A stretch of 64,000 bases of DNA from Thermincola carboxydiphila (GTDB lineage Bacteria; Bacillota; Thermincolia; Thermincolales; UBA2595): NCBI GenBank assembly GCA_016841725.1, contig JAENYP010000008.1, forward strand, positions 106,751 to 170,750, in the 5' to 3' direction. The notes under the pieces were generated by a model that saw only the letters and a list, made by a program, of their open reading frames with translations, did no database searches and had not been told where the DNA came from. A program made the translations under genes and the position numbers. Shown piece by piece: positions 19,064-26,599 of this stretch. Position 1 is the stretch's first letter, and each line of letters begins with the position of its first letter.

Positions 19064-19309
19064 TTAACCTCCTCCGACGGGAGGAAAAATCGATATCTCA
19101 TCTGTGTCACGCAGTACATATGTCAATGGTTCAAACAAACCGTTAACAAGTATGATTTTAGCCACATCGATAGATATACCGATGTAGTTTAAAAACTCTT
19201 CCAGATTCATTTCCTGGTTCAATATATGTTCAAAATCGTTTTTCCCGAAGGATTCCAACTCCTCATTTTCACAACGCAAACCTGCAAATAACCTAACCGT
19301 AATATTCAT
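19064..19309 (-). CDS. MoaD/ThiS-family sulfur carrier protein (C-terminal Gly-Gly)
   Basis: Small ubiquitin-fold protein ending PPVGGG; MoaD and ThiS use a C-terminal Gly-Gly thiocarboxylate to deliver sulfur, in MoaD for the pterin dithiolene of Mo/W cofactors. Starting at the ATG at 19309 gives 81 residues with the usual MNITVRLFAGLR strand; an upstream ATG at 19348 adds 13 unrelated residues. Last gene of the glycyl radical/AOR cluster, consistent with tungstopterin supply to the aldehyde oxidoreductase. A third terminal glycine is slightly unusual. Confidence 0.8.
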   Translation of the reverse strand: MNITVRLFAGLRCENEELESFGKNDFEHILNQEMNLEEFLNYIGISIDVAKIILVNGLFEPLTYVLRDTDEISIFPPVGGG

Positions 19310-19378
19310 CCAGGCACACCCCACTAGTTTTTTTTGCTCACTCTTCATTCGATCCCGCGGTTTGAAAAGAGGGTTTGA

Positions 19379-19654
19379 TTAGTCATCATGTTTAACAAAA
19401 TACTGCCTGTATAAAACCGACATTTCAATTGGGAAAATGGCTAAGCGGTCACCGGGGTGCAACTTTCTGTTGACTGTGGAATACTGGTAATTCAAAAAAA
19501 TATGAGCGACATCTTTCTGCATAATATCTAGCTTCTCAATAATCAAACCAATGGTGTCACCGTCATCAACGCTCATTTCCAGTAAACATTCCCGGTCTAT
19601 GGCTGACCCAGGCACCTTATCACGAAACTTTCCGTAAAGAAACACTGTAATCAA
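19379..19654 (-). CDS. MoaD/ThiS-like protein lacking the terminal Gly-Gly
   Basis: 91 residues from the TTG at 19654, chosen because GTGGGGAGG ends seven bases upstream and the product then begins with the ubiquitin-fold strand ITVFLYGKFRD. The frame stays open back to 19807, giving a 142-residue alternative whose extra N-terminus I cannot place. The body has the family pattern (GLIIEKLDI ... HPGDRLAIFPIEM). It continues to YRQYFVKHDD instead of ending in GG, so it cannot form the usual thiocarboxylate. It could be a structural partner or a degenerate carrier associated with the AOR. Confidence 0.62.
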   Translation of the reverse strand: MITVFLYGKFRDKVPGSAIDRECLLEMSVDDGDTIGLIIEKLDIMQKDVAHIFLNYQYSTVNRKLHPGDRLAIFPIEMSVLYRQYFVKHDD

Positions 19655-19816
19655 CCCAATACCTCCCCACTTTGAAATGAGAACTAATTCTCCCATTGCC
19701 ATCCCTCTGAGATTAAAACCCTCAAATGTCATCACCACAGTTTCCCCACCAAGATGGACTCTGTCAATTTTGGGAGGAGAGACGGCGGGGTAATGAAACT
19801 CCGCCATCTCTGAGGA

Positions 19817-21553
19817 TCAGGAACCGTGGACACTGTCCAGCATTTCGTCCGGAACGTCGTAAACCTGATTGTGGGGTGGCAGCTTTTCGTAGTACATGAA
19901 TTCCGGGAGCCGGTCATCCTGCTTGGTAAAGCCTGCAGCTTCATTGAACTTTCGCTCTAGGGCCAGCCATTCGGCGCCTAAACGGTTAAAATCTTCTGCA
20001 GTGTAACTGAGGCCCAGTACACCGTTAATAGTATCCAACATACCCTGGAAGGCATCCGGTAAGTCAAGGATAGCAAAAGCTATAAACAGGCAGTATCCGG
20101 TGGCATCGATAAATATGGTCGCTGTCTGGAAGCCCTTGGCCATTGCTCCCTTTTCGGCTGCTTCCAGAGGATTGGCTTTGCCGCCGACACTGAGAATTTC
20201 GGTAGCAATAGTATATCCTGCCGTATGGTCCGCACCCATTGTCGAGGTAGCATACGTGACGCCAATGCCCTTAACAGCCCTTGGTTCATAGGCCGGCATA
20301 GCCTGGTTCTTCACTACCGGTACCCTCACTACACCAAAAGCCTTACCGGTGAAAGCGGCGCCATTACCCAAAATTCTCCCCATGGGACTACCCTTACCAA
20401 CCTCATTAAGAAGTTCGATAGCTTTCTTACCATCACCAAAGGGGATAACTCCCGCCTCCATAGCCACGCCTAGGGCTGCACCCGCTTCAATTGTATCAAG
20501 GCCGACATCGTTGCAGATGCGGTTCAATTCGGCAATATCATCAAGGCTGTCTATCCCGCAGTTAGCCCCCAAAGACCAGGCACTTTCATATTCAAGAGGA
20601 GAAACATGAAACGTCCCGTCGGGATGGTTTACCACGTTGGAGCATTTAATCACACAGCCAGGATGGCAAGCATGCCCGACTTTGCCACCCCTCGTTTTTG
20701 ACCATTCATTGATAACCTCTCCGCCAATTTTGCTGGCGCCTTCAAATTTTCCCGAACTAAAGTTGCGGGTGGGCAATCCTCCCGCTTCATTGAGGATATT
20801 TATCAGAACGGCTGTTCCATATGTTGGCAGGGCTTGACCTGTTACAGCATGCTCTTGTAAGCCTTTGGCAAGTTTGTGCTGTCCTTGTTTAAACAGTTCT
20901 GGATTGGCGTAGGCAATATCACCAAGCCCTTTTTGTTCAATTATGATGGCCTTTAAACCTTTGGAACCCATTACAGCACCAAGTCCGCCCCTGCCTGCAT
21001 ACCGGCCGGGGCCGTTTTCCGGGTCATTACATGATATTCCCGCATTAACCATAAGCAGCTCACCGGCAGGACCGATGCCAATAATACCTGTACCCTCGCC
21101 GTAGTTTTTCCAAATCAGTTCATTTGTTTCATACATTCCCTTGCCAGTCAGTTCCCCGGCTTCTTCCAGTGCAATCACTTCCGGAGTCATTCTCAATATG
21201 TAAAACTTACCTTTTTCTTTTGGCTGCCCTTCAACAATGATGGCATGAATACCCAGGCGCGCCATCTTTTGACCCGGAATACCGCCGGCGTTAGCCTCTT
21301 TGATTGTGCCGGTGAGGGGACTCTTGGCACCAACTGAAAGGCGGCCGGAACTGGGAGCAGTCGTCCCAGTTATGATACCGGGTGCAAATACTAATTTGTT
21401 ATTGGGACCTAAAGGGTGGCAGGTTGGATTGACCTCAGTGGAAATTATCGTGGAAGTCAAAGCACGTCCACCTAACACTCGGTAGTTCTCAGAAACATCT
21501 TCTTTTTTGACGGAAAGGTCGTTCATATTTAGCCTCAGAATAAATTTACCCAT
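19817..21553 (-). CDS. aor: Tungsten-type aldehyde:ferredoxin oxidoreductase
   Basis: About 578 residues. Known enzymes oxidise aldehydes to carboxylic acids with ferredoxin as acceptor, using a bis-pterin tungsten cofactor and one 4Fe-4S cluster. Visible: N-terminal domain GGRALTSTI and SVGAKSPLTGTIKEAN, a cysteine triad ACHPGCVIKCSN in the middle and a later cysteine (DATGYCLFIAF) to complete the cluster, and the family motif YGTAVLINILNEAGGLPTRNF. The ATG at 21553 follows AGGAAG by eight bases. It lies downstream of a diol-dehydratase type glycyl radical enzyme and a glycerol channel, so the inferred substrate is the aldehyde made by that enzyme (3-hydroxypropionaldehyde or propionaldehyde). 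Substrate is inference. Confidence 0.9.
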   Translation of the reverse strand: MGKFILRLNMNDLSVKKEDVSENYRVLGGRALTSTIISTEVNPTCHPLGPNNKLVFAPGIITGTTAPSSGRLSVGAKSPLTGTIKEANAGGIPGQKMARLGIHAIIVEGQPKEKGKFYILRMTPEVIALEEAGELTGKGMYETNELIWKNYGEGTGIIGIGPAGELLMVNAGISCNDPENGPGRYAGRGGLGAVMGSKGLKAIIIEQKGLGDIAYANPELFKQGQHKLAKGLQEHAVTGQALPTYGTAVLINILNEAGGLPTRNFSSGKFEGASKIGGEVINEWSKTRGGKVGHACHPGCVIKCSNVVNHPDGTFHVSPLEYESAWSLGANCGIDSLDDIAELNRICNDVGLDTIEAGAALGVAMEAGVIPFGDGKKAIELLNEVGKGSPMGRILGNGAAFTGKAFGVVRVPVVKNQAMPAYEPRAVKGIGVTYATSTMGADHTAGYTIATEILSVGGKANPLEAAEKGAMAKGFQTATIFIDATGYCLFIAFAILDLPDAFQGMLDTINGVLGLSYTAEDFNRLGAEWLALERKFNEAAGFTKQDDRLPEFMYYEKLPPHNQVYDVPDEMLDSVHGS

Positions 21554-21568
21554 CGCAAACACTTCCTT

Positions 21569-21610
21569 TCACTATTTTGTTCCTTCAATTCACTATTTTG
21601 TTCCTTCAAT
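21569..21610. repeat. 21-bp tandem duplication upstream of aor
   Basis: TCACTATTTTGTTCCTTCAAT occurs twice back to back (21569-21589 and 21590-21610) between the tautomerase and aor genes, so the second copy of AAGGAAC lies in the untranslated spacer. Confidence 0.85.
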
Positions 21611-21633
21611 CATCATCAGTTATTATTTGCGAC

Positions 21634-21837
21634 TTATTTGACGTGCGACCTTCGCATAGTGATGCTTTCGCCACCGATGCCCCAATTATCTGTATCGACT
21701 TCTTCAATTACTACAACTGTTGTAGCAGGATCTTTCCCCAGTATATCAACCAATAACTGCGTCGCTCCCTCGATTAAATCTTTTTTCTGTTGCGTGGTAA
21801 CACCTTCTTTGGTTATTTTAATATTTACATAAGGCAT
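21634..21837 (-). CDS. 4-oxalocrotonate tautomerase family protein
   Basis: 67 residues with the catalytic amino-terminal proline exposed after Met removal (MPYVNIKITKEG) and the conserved helix TQQKKDLIEGATQLLVDILG. Members form hexamers and tautomerise enol/keto acids; some are promiscuous. A conserved arginine pair appears near the end (SITMRRSHVK). Position between the aquaglyceroporin and aor genes places it in the aldehyde-producing operon. No tautomerisation step is expected in a simple glycerol or propanediol route, so its substrate is open. Confidence 0.88.
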   Translation of the reverse strand: MPYVNIKITKEGVTTQQKKDLIEGATQLLVDILGKDPATTVVVIEEVDTDNWGIGGESITMRRSHVK

Positions 21838-21918
21838 ATCACTTCATCCCTTCCAGTCAAGAACTTAATCAGTACGGTTAAGCCGCTTTGGGATACTTTT
21901 TTTCAAAGAAAGTAATTA

Positions 21919-21992
21919 GCTGGGCGATTGGTAATAGAATCAAGTTTGAACTTACCGTCAACAAAAATAACTAATTCCACTCATCGCCCAGC
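21919..21992 (-). promoter_or_regulatory. Wide inverted repeat between glpF-like and tautomerase genes
   Basis: GCTGGGCGAT (21919-21928) and ATCGCCCAGC (21983-21992) are exact 10-base complements enclosing 54 bases. It could fold in the intercistronic mRNA as a processing or stability element that tunes expression of the downstream aor part. No T tract, so not a clear terminator. Confidence 0.5.
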
Positions 21993-22015
21993 AAAGATAC
22001 TAATCCTAGGTATTA

Positions 22016-22723
22016 CTATACAAAAAGGCCAGCATAAAACAAAGCCCCTAATACTCCGCCAATAATGGGACCCACCACCGGCACCCAGGCATATCCCCAG
22101 TCGGAATCCCCCTTTCCGGCAATAGGCAGTAAAAAGTGGGCTATTCTGGGCCCTAAGTCACGCGCCGGATTGATAGCATATCCTGTAGTTGTACCAAGAG
22201 AAATACCTATACCCCAGACTAAAAAACCGATAAGTAACGGTGTAAGACCGGCTACCGGATTGTTAGCCAATATCCCTAAGATACCGAGGACCAATACAAA
22301 TGACCCTATAATTTCGCTCACCAGGTTTGCGCCTAAGTTGCGGATTGCCGGACCTGTTGAAAAAACGGCTAATTTAAGACCAGGGTCTTCAGTTTCGGAC
22401 CAGTGGGGCAGATAATGCAGCCAGACAATTGCCCCGCCAATAATGCCGCCAATTAATTGCGCTAAAAGATAACCGGGAACTTTGTCCCAAGGGAAGTCGC
22501 CTATCGCAGCCAACCCTATCGTCACTGCAGGGTTAATGTGTGCGCCACTAATGCCTCCAACCAGATATACAGCCATAGCAACGGCGATACCCCAACCTGT
22601 AGCAATTACCATCCAGCCAGAGTTTTGCCCTTTCGTTTTACTAAGCACAACAGCGGCAACACAACCGTCCCCAAGTATAACAAGAAGCGCAGTACCTATT
22701 AGTTCTGCAAGATAAATTGACAT
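22016..22723 (-). CDS. Aquaglyceroporin / glycerol facilitator-like channel
   Basis: 235-residue MIP-family channel with six membrane helices and two half-helices carrying the NPA boxes: HINPAVTIG and INPARDLGPR. The Asp after the second NPA-R is the residue typical of glycerol-conducting rather than water-only channels. Start ATG behind GGGG. Located directly after the glycyl radical enzyme activase, so it likely imports glycerol or a similar small polyol for the dehydratase. Selectivity is inferred from the Asp and the context. Confidence 0.92.
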   Translation of the reverse strand: MSIYLAELIGTALLVILGDGCVAAVVLSKTKGQNSGWMVIATGWGIAVAMAVYLVGGISGAHINPAVTIGLAAIGDFPWDKVPGYLLAQLIGGIIGGAIVWLHYLPHWSETEDPGLKLAVFSTGPAIRNLGANLVSEIIGSFVLVLGILGILANNPVAGLTPLLIGFLVWGIGISLGTTTGYAINPARDLGPRIAHFLLPIAGKGDSDWGYAWVPVVGPIIGGVLGALFYAGLFV

Positions 22724-22792
22724 ATAATTTCCCCCTTTTCTACTAATTCATAGTTGTTTGAACCACGACCGATTTCCGGTAGGATACAAAGA

Positions 22793-23722
22793 CTACCCCC
22801 CTCCAATTGAGCACCGTAAACCACAGGATTCAACAAGCAGTTTTAGCCGTTCCATATTACCGCGGCTAGGAGGGGTAATTCCCTCTAATGGATACTGGCG
22901 ACCTAAATAGTCATACTTTCCCTGCCCAAGTCGGTGGTAAGGAAGTAAATGCAATTCATTGACTGTACCCAGGGAATGAGCAAAATTAGCAGTGGAACGG
23001 ATGTTAATCAGATCATCATTAAATCCGGGGATAACCGGTACTCTTACAATCATCTGAACCCCGGACCCTGCGATTACCCTGGCATTTCTATGCACGGTTT
23101 TGTTTGATTTACCAACATACTTTTTGTGTTTTTGATCATCCATGTGTTTGATGTCCAGTAACACCAGATCCACTAAAGGCAATACACGTTTTAAAACCTT
23201 TTCTGTTGTAAAGCCTGTTGTTTCTATTGTGGTGTGCCAGCCGTTAGCTTTGCATCCGGCAAGTAGTTGTCCGGCAAAATCTGCCTGAGCAAGAGGTTCT
23301 CCGCCAGACAAGGTAATTCCGCCACCCGAACGGCGGTAATAAACGTTATCTTTTTTAAGTTCATTCAATACCGTTTCAACTGTTTTTTCTTGTCCTGCCG
23401 TATTCAATGCCCCAGCATAACACACCTCGATACATTTCCCACACAGAGTGCATTTTTCTGGTCTTATTCGGGATGGCAGATCAAAATCAATAGCCCCCGA
23501 AGGACACACGTTCAAGCATTTTTTGCAGCCGATACAGTTGCGGGCAATAAACATGATTTCCTGTTCCCGGCGTTGGGATTCAGGGTTGCTGCACCACGGG
23601 CAGCGAAGGGGGCACCCTTTTAAAAACACTAGGGTGCGGATACCCGGGCCGTCGTGCACAGAAAATCGTTGAATATCAAAAACTATTCCTTTAGCCTGCA
23701 AGTCTAACTCGTCTGTAGGCAT
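22793..23722 (-). CDS. Glycyl radical enzyme activating enzyme (radical SAM)
   Basis: About 309 residues from the ATG at 23722 (GGGGG six bases upstream). It cleaves S-adenosylmethionine to install the glycyl radical on its partner. Radical SAM triad is GCPLRCPWC (CxxxCxxC), preceded by [11 protein letters not shown]. An inserted ferredoxin-like domain carries two further Cys sets, [11 protein letters not shown] and [11 protein letters not shown], as in the activases of glycerol dehydratase and choline lyase. The SGGEPL motif binds SAM. It is adjacent to and downstream of its target gene, separated by 81 bases. Confidence 0.95.
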   Translation of the reverse strand: MPTDELDLQAKGIVFDIQRFSVHDGPGIRTLVFLKGCPLRCPWCSNPESQRREQEIMFIARNCIGCKKCLNVCPSGAIDFDLPSRIRPEKCTLCGKCIEVCYAGALNTAGQEKTVETVLNELKKDNVYYRRSGGGITLSGGEPLAQADFAGQLLAGCKANGWHTTIETTGFTTEKVLKRVLPLVDLVLLDIKHMDDQKHKKYVGKSNKTVHRNARVIAGSGVQMIVRVPVIPGFNDDLINIRSTANFAHSLGTVNELHLLPYHRLGQGKYDYLGRQYPLEGITPPSRGNMERLKLLVESCGLRCSIGGG

Positions 23723-23803
23723 CTTCAGCCCCCCATTACCCGTAGAATAATTAGTGGACGAGGGGTTAATGAACCCCTCCCTCACTAATTCGGAATTACT
23801 TTT

Positions 23804-26185
23804 TTAGAAGATGTGTTCTGTCCTGGCAATAATGTCATCCTGAATTGATTTATCCAGAGAGGTAAAATGAGCGCTGTAGCCCGCCACACGAACCACCAGG
23901 TTCCTGTATTTGTCAGGATTCTTCTGTGCATCGAGAAGTTTTTCCCTGCTTACTACGTTAAACTGGACATGCAGCCCTTTTTGGTCAAAGTAACTGCGTA
24001 CAAGGGCCGCTAAATTCCAAAGCCCTGATTCCCCTTCCATAGCTGACGGATGAAACTTCTGGTTAAAGAGAGTGCCGTTAGATGCGATATGGTGATCAAG
24101 TTTAGAAACAGAGTTAACCGCCGCCGTTGGTCCTGCCATATCCCGACCGGACACCGGAGATACTCCGTCTGCCAGCGCTACACCTTGCTGTCTCCCGTCG
24201 GGTGTGGCTCCTGTCCCGGCTCCCATCGGAACATTGGCCGAAACAGGATATAAGCCAGGCTGGAACTGACCTCTACGTGGGTTCGTGTATTTTTCAACTT
24301 CACGGCAATAAATCAGGGCACCCTCGCGGGCAAGATTATCAACTTCGTCATTGTCATTGCCAAACTTCGGAGCCCTGTTCAACAACATTTGACGTAAATC
24401 TTCCTTGCCGGCAAAGTTGCTGTCAAGGGCACTCTTGAGCTCTTTGGCCGAAACAGCTTTGTCATCAAAGACAAGTTTTTTAATAGCAGCCAATGAATCA
24501 CCAACGTTTGCCACGCCGACTCCCTGAGGCCCTGTAAAGTTGTAATGAGCCCCACCTTCCTGCAGTGATTTTCCTTTTCCGATACAATCTTCTACCATCG
24601 AAGACAAGAACGGCAAGGGGGCTCTTTCGCCATGAGAAAGGTCTACGGAATTATCGGCATTAATAAGCAGGCTTACGAAATACTCCATTTGTTTGCTATA
24701 TGCGTTCATAAATTCTTCAAACGACTTAAATGAGGTAAACTCTCCGGTTTGAGGACCGATTTGCTTACCGTTAACTGTCCCATTATTTATGGTGATTTCC
24801 ATTACCTTCGCGGTGTTGAAGAAAGCCGCATCATGCCAGCCTTCAGTTTTACCGCCTTTTTGGGGTTCAACACACCCGATGATACCGTAATCCCGGGCAT
24901 CCCTTAAAGTAACTCCGCGGCCGGCTAAAGCAGGAATAATTACTTCATCACTGTAATAAGCCGGCATACCAAGTCCTAACCGGCTAACTTCACCGGCTTT
25001 TAACAGTAAACTGTCCGGAGTTTTGTTCCACACCCGGATAGACAGTGAAGGTTGCGGCAGTTTTGTATGTTCAGTAGCCTCCAAACACATAAATGACATT
25101 TCGTTGGTTGCATCTACCCCATCGGCAGTCTGTCCACCTACAATCAAGTTCTGGAACATCGGGTAGCCTCCGAACGCTTTTGTTGAACCCTCATCCCTGA
25201 CTTTATTCACATCATTAAATTTAACCCATAGGCAGTCAAGAAGTTCCTGTGCTTTTTCCCTGGTGATCTTGCCACCGGTGATGTCCTGCTGGTAATAAGG
25301 ATACATGTATTGGTCAAATCGCATCGGTGAAATGGAGTGGCCGTTAGATTCCAGTTGAATGATAGCCTGAACAAACCAGAAAGATTGCAATGCCTCATAG
25401 AAGGAACGGGCCGGGTTAGCGGGAACCCATTCGCAGTTTTCAGCAATATTCAGGAGTTCGTCACGTCTGCGTGAATCTTGGCACGACTTAGCTAATTCCC
25501 TGGCCTTGGATGCGAAACGAATAGCATAAGTTATTGCGGCTTTGGCTGTAATAATAACTGCCGTTAAAAACTGATTTTTCTTAATGTAATCGGGGTCGGA
25601 CGTATCAGATTTTGCCTTCTCGGCTTCTGCTTCCGCAATTATACCGTTATACCCAATGGACATTACTTTGGCATAATCCACACTGATGTGACCTACACCG
25701 TTGAAAAAGTAATTGCCAACCGTGAAAACACCTGCCCCAATAGCTTCCCTTGTTTCGGGGAACATATATTGCTCTGCTAATTCATTAACTGTTCTGCCGT
25801 CCCAATACTGAAAAGCCTCCCGAAGTTCTTGCTTGGTTTGTTCGGAAATGAGAAATACATCGCCCTTCCGCTTGGCTAAAGTTTCAAATTCAGCTAACAG
25901 CCATTTGTTTGAAAATTCAGGGAATATCTGGGTTCCCCGCGGGTTAGCAGTTAAATTGCCAACCACCAGTTCCTCATCACGAATTACAACTGTCATTTCA
26001 CTAAGGATTTTTTCCAGTGCTTTAGCTCGCCGAATAATAATCGGCATTGATTCGGTTTCTTTAAAAGACTTGGTAATTAGGACCGCTCTTTCTGATTCGA
26101 CCTCCGGGACTACTGACAATAATCCTTCGATCAATTTCTCAATCCTCGGAGATACCGAATCTATTTCCTTTTTAGATACTGCCAT
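23804..26185 (-). CDS. B12-independent glycerol/diol dehydratase-type glycyl radical enzyme
   Basis: 793 residues. The C-terminal glycyl radical motif is RVAGYSAHF with Gly about 769; the active-site loop is GCVEPQKGGKTEGWHD with Cys 438, Glu 440 and Asp 452. His 166 (GVGHISVDY) and the His-Ser pair at about 283-284 (ESNGHSISP) also fall at positions matching, with small offsets, those recalled for the Clostridium butyricum glycerol dehydratase (H164, H281, S282, C433, E435, D447, G763). This supports dehydration of glycerol or 1,2-propanediol to an aldehyde over choline lyase or formate lyase activity. Start ATG with GGGG upstream. First gene of the operon behind a sigma-54 promoter. No microcompartment targeting extension is apparent at the N-terminus. 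Confidence 0.9.
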   Translation of the reverse strand: MAVSKKEIDSVSPRIEKLIEGLLSVVPEVESERAVLITKSFKETESMPIIIRRAKALEKILSEMTVVIRDEELVVGNLTANPRGTQIFPEFSNKWLLAEFETLAKRKGDVFLISEQTKQELREAFQYWDGRTVNELAEQYMFPETREAIGAGVFTVGNYFFNGVGHISVDYAKVMSIGYNGIIAEAEAEKAKSDTSDPDYIKKNQFLTAVIITAKAAITYAIRFASKARELAKSCQDSRRRDELLNIAENCEWVPANPARSFYEALQSFWFVQAIIQLESNGHSISPMRFDQYMYPYYQQDITGGKITREKAQELLDCLWVKFNDVNKVRDEGSTKAFGGYPMFQNLIVGGQTADGVDATNEMSFMCLEATEHTKLPQPSLSIRVWNKTPDSLLLKAGEVSRLGLGMPAYYSDEVIIPALAGRGVTLRDARDYGIIGCVEPQKGGKTEGWHDAAFFNTAKVMEITINNGTVNGKQIGPQTGEFTSFKSFEEFMNAYSKQMEYFVSLLINADNSVDLSHGERAPLPFLSSMVEDCIGKGKSLQEGGAHYNFTGPQGVGVANVGDSLAAIKKLVFDDKAVSAKELKSALDSNFAGKEDLRQMLLNRAPKFGNDNDEVDNLAREGALIYCREVEKYTNPRRGQFQPGLYPVSANVPMGAGTGATPDGRQQGVALADGVSPVSGRDMAGPTAAVNSVSKLDHHIASNGTLFNQKFHPSAMEGESGLWNLAALVRSYFDQKGLHVQFNVVSREKLLDAQKNPDKYRNLVVRVAGYSAHFTSLDKSIQDDIIARTEHIF

Positions 26186-26328
26186 TTTTTAATCCCCTTT
26201 CTTATATTTTGTTAATTTTTTTACCACTAATCACCTTGCCGTTCCAAACCTCCCTTCTGTTGAAATAATTCAATAGAATCTTTTTTCCAATAAAGGTTTT
26301 TAAAAAAGCGACGCTTACATATAGTTAA

Positions 26329-26345
26329 TGCAAATTACATGCCAA
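26329..26345 (-). promoter_or_regulatory. Sigma-54 (-24/-12) promoter of the dehydratase operon
   Basis: The minus strand reads TTGGCATGTAATTTGCA, an excellent match to TGGCAY-N5-TTGCA with correct spacing of the GG and GC elements. The start point would be near 26318, about 130 bases before the dehydratase start codon. Confidence 0.9.
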
Positions 26346-26383
26346 AAAAAAAAGTCCAGCAAAACTTGGTTTCACTGGACTTC
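26344..26383 (-). terminator. Intrinsic terminator of the activator gene, touching the -24 box
   Basis: AGTCCAG and CTGGACT (7 bp) enclose a 15-base loop and are followed on the minus strand by ten T residues. The last T bases run straight into the TTGGCA of the sigma-54 promoter, so read-through from the activator gene is insulated exactly at the operon promoter. Confidence 0.85.
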
Positions 26384-26496
26384 TCAGACTTTATCAGACT
26401 CTCTAAGGCTTGTTCCTTCTGTATTGACAGCAATCTTAGAACTGTCCCCTTAAATAACCACTGGACATCAAATTTCAAATTTTTGCCCATCGTCTT

Positions 26497-26529
26497 TCCC
26501 ATTTTGAAACTCGCATTCCCAAAATGGGA
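26497..26529. promoter_or_regulatory. Candidate upstream activator site for the sigma-54 activator
   Basis: TCCCATTTTG (26497-26506) and CAAAATGGGA (26520-26529) form a 10-base inverted repeat with 13 bases between, about 155-185 bases upstream of the -24 element, the usual distance for an enhancer-binding protein. Remaining sequence in 26384-26599 shows no gene. Confidence 0.6.
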
Positions 26530-26599
26530 CAAATAATTAAATTTCCCTTAGTAGATATTCCGCCAGCCATAATACTGTCAAGAACTTAAAGAACAGATA

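Noticed and set aside
19655..19807. N-terminal extension of the first MoaD-like protein as a real domain
   Set aside because: No ribosome binding site at 19807, and the TTG at 19654 has a near-perfect one and gives the canonical fold start; kept only as an alternative.
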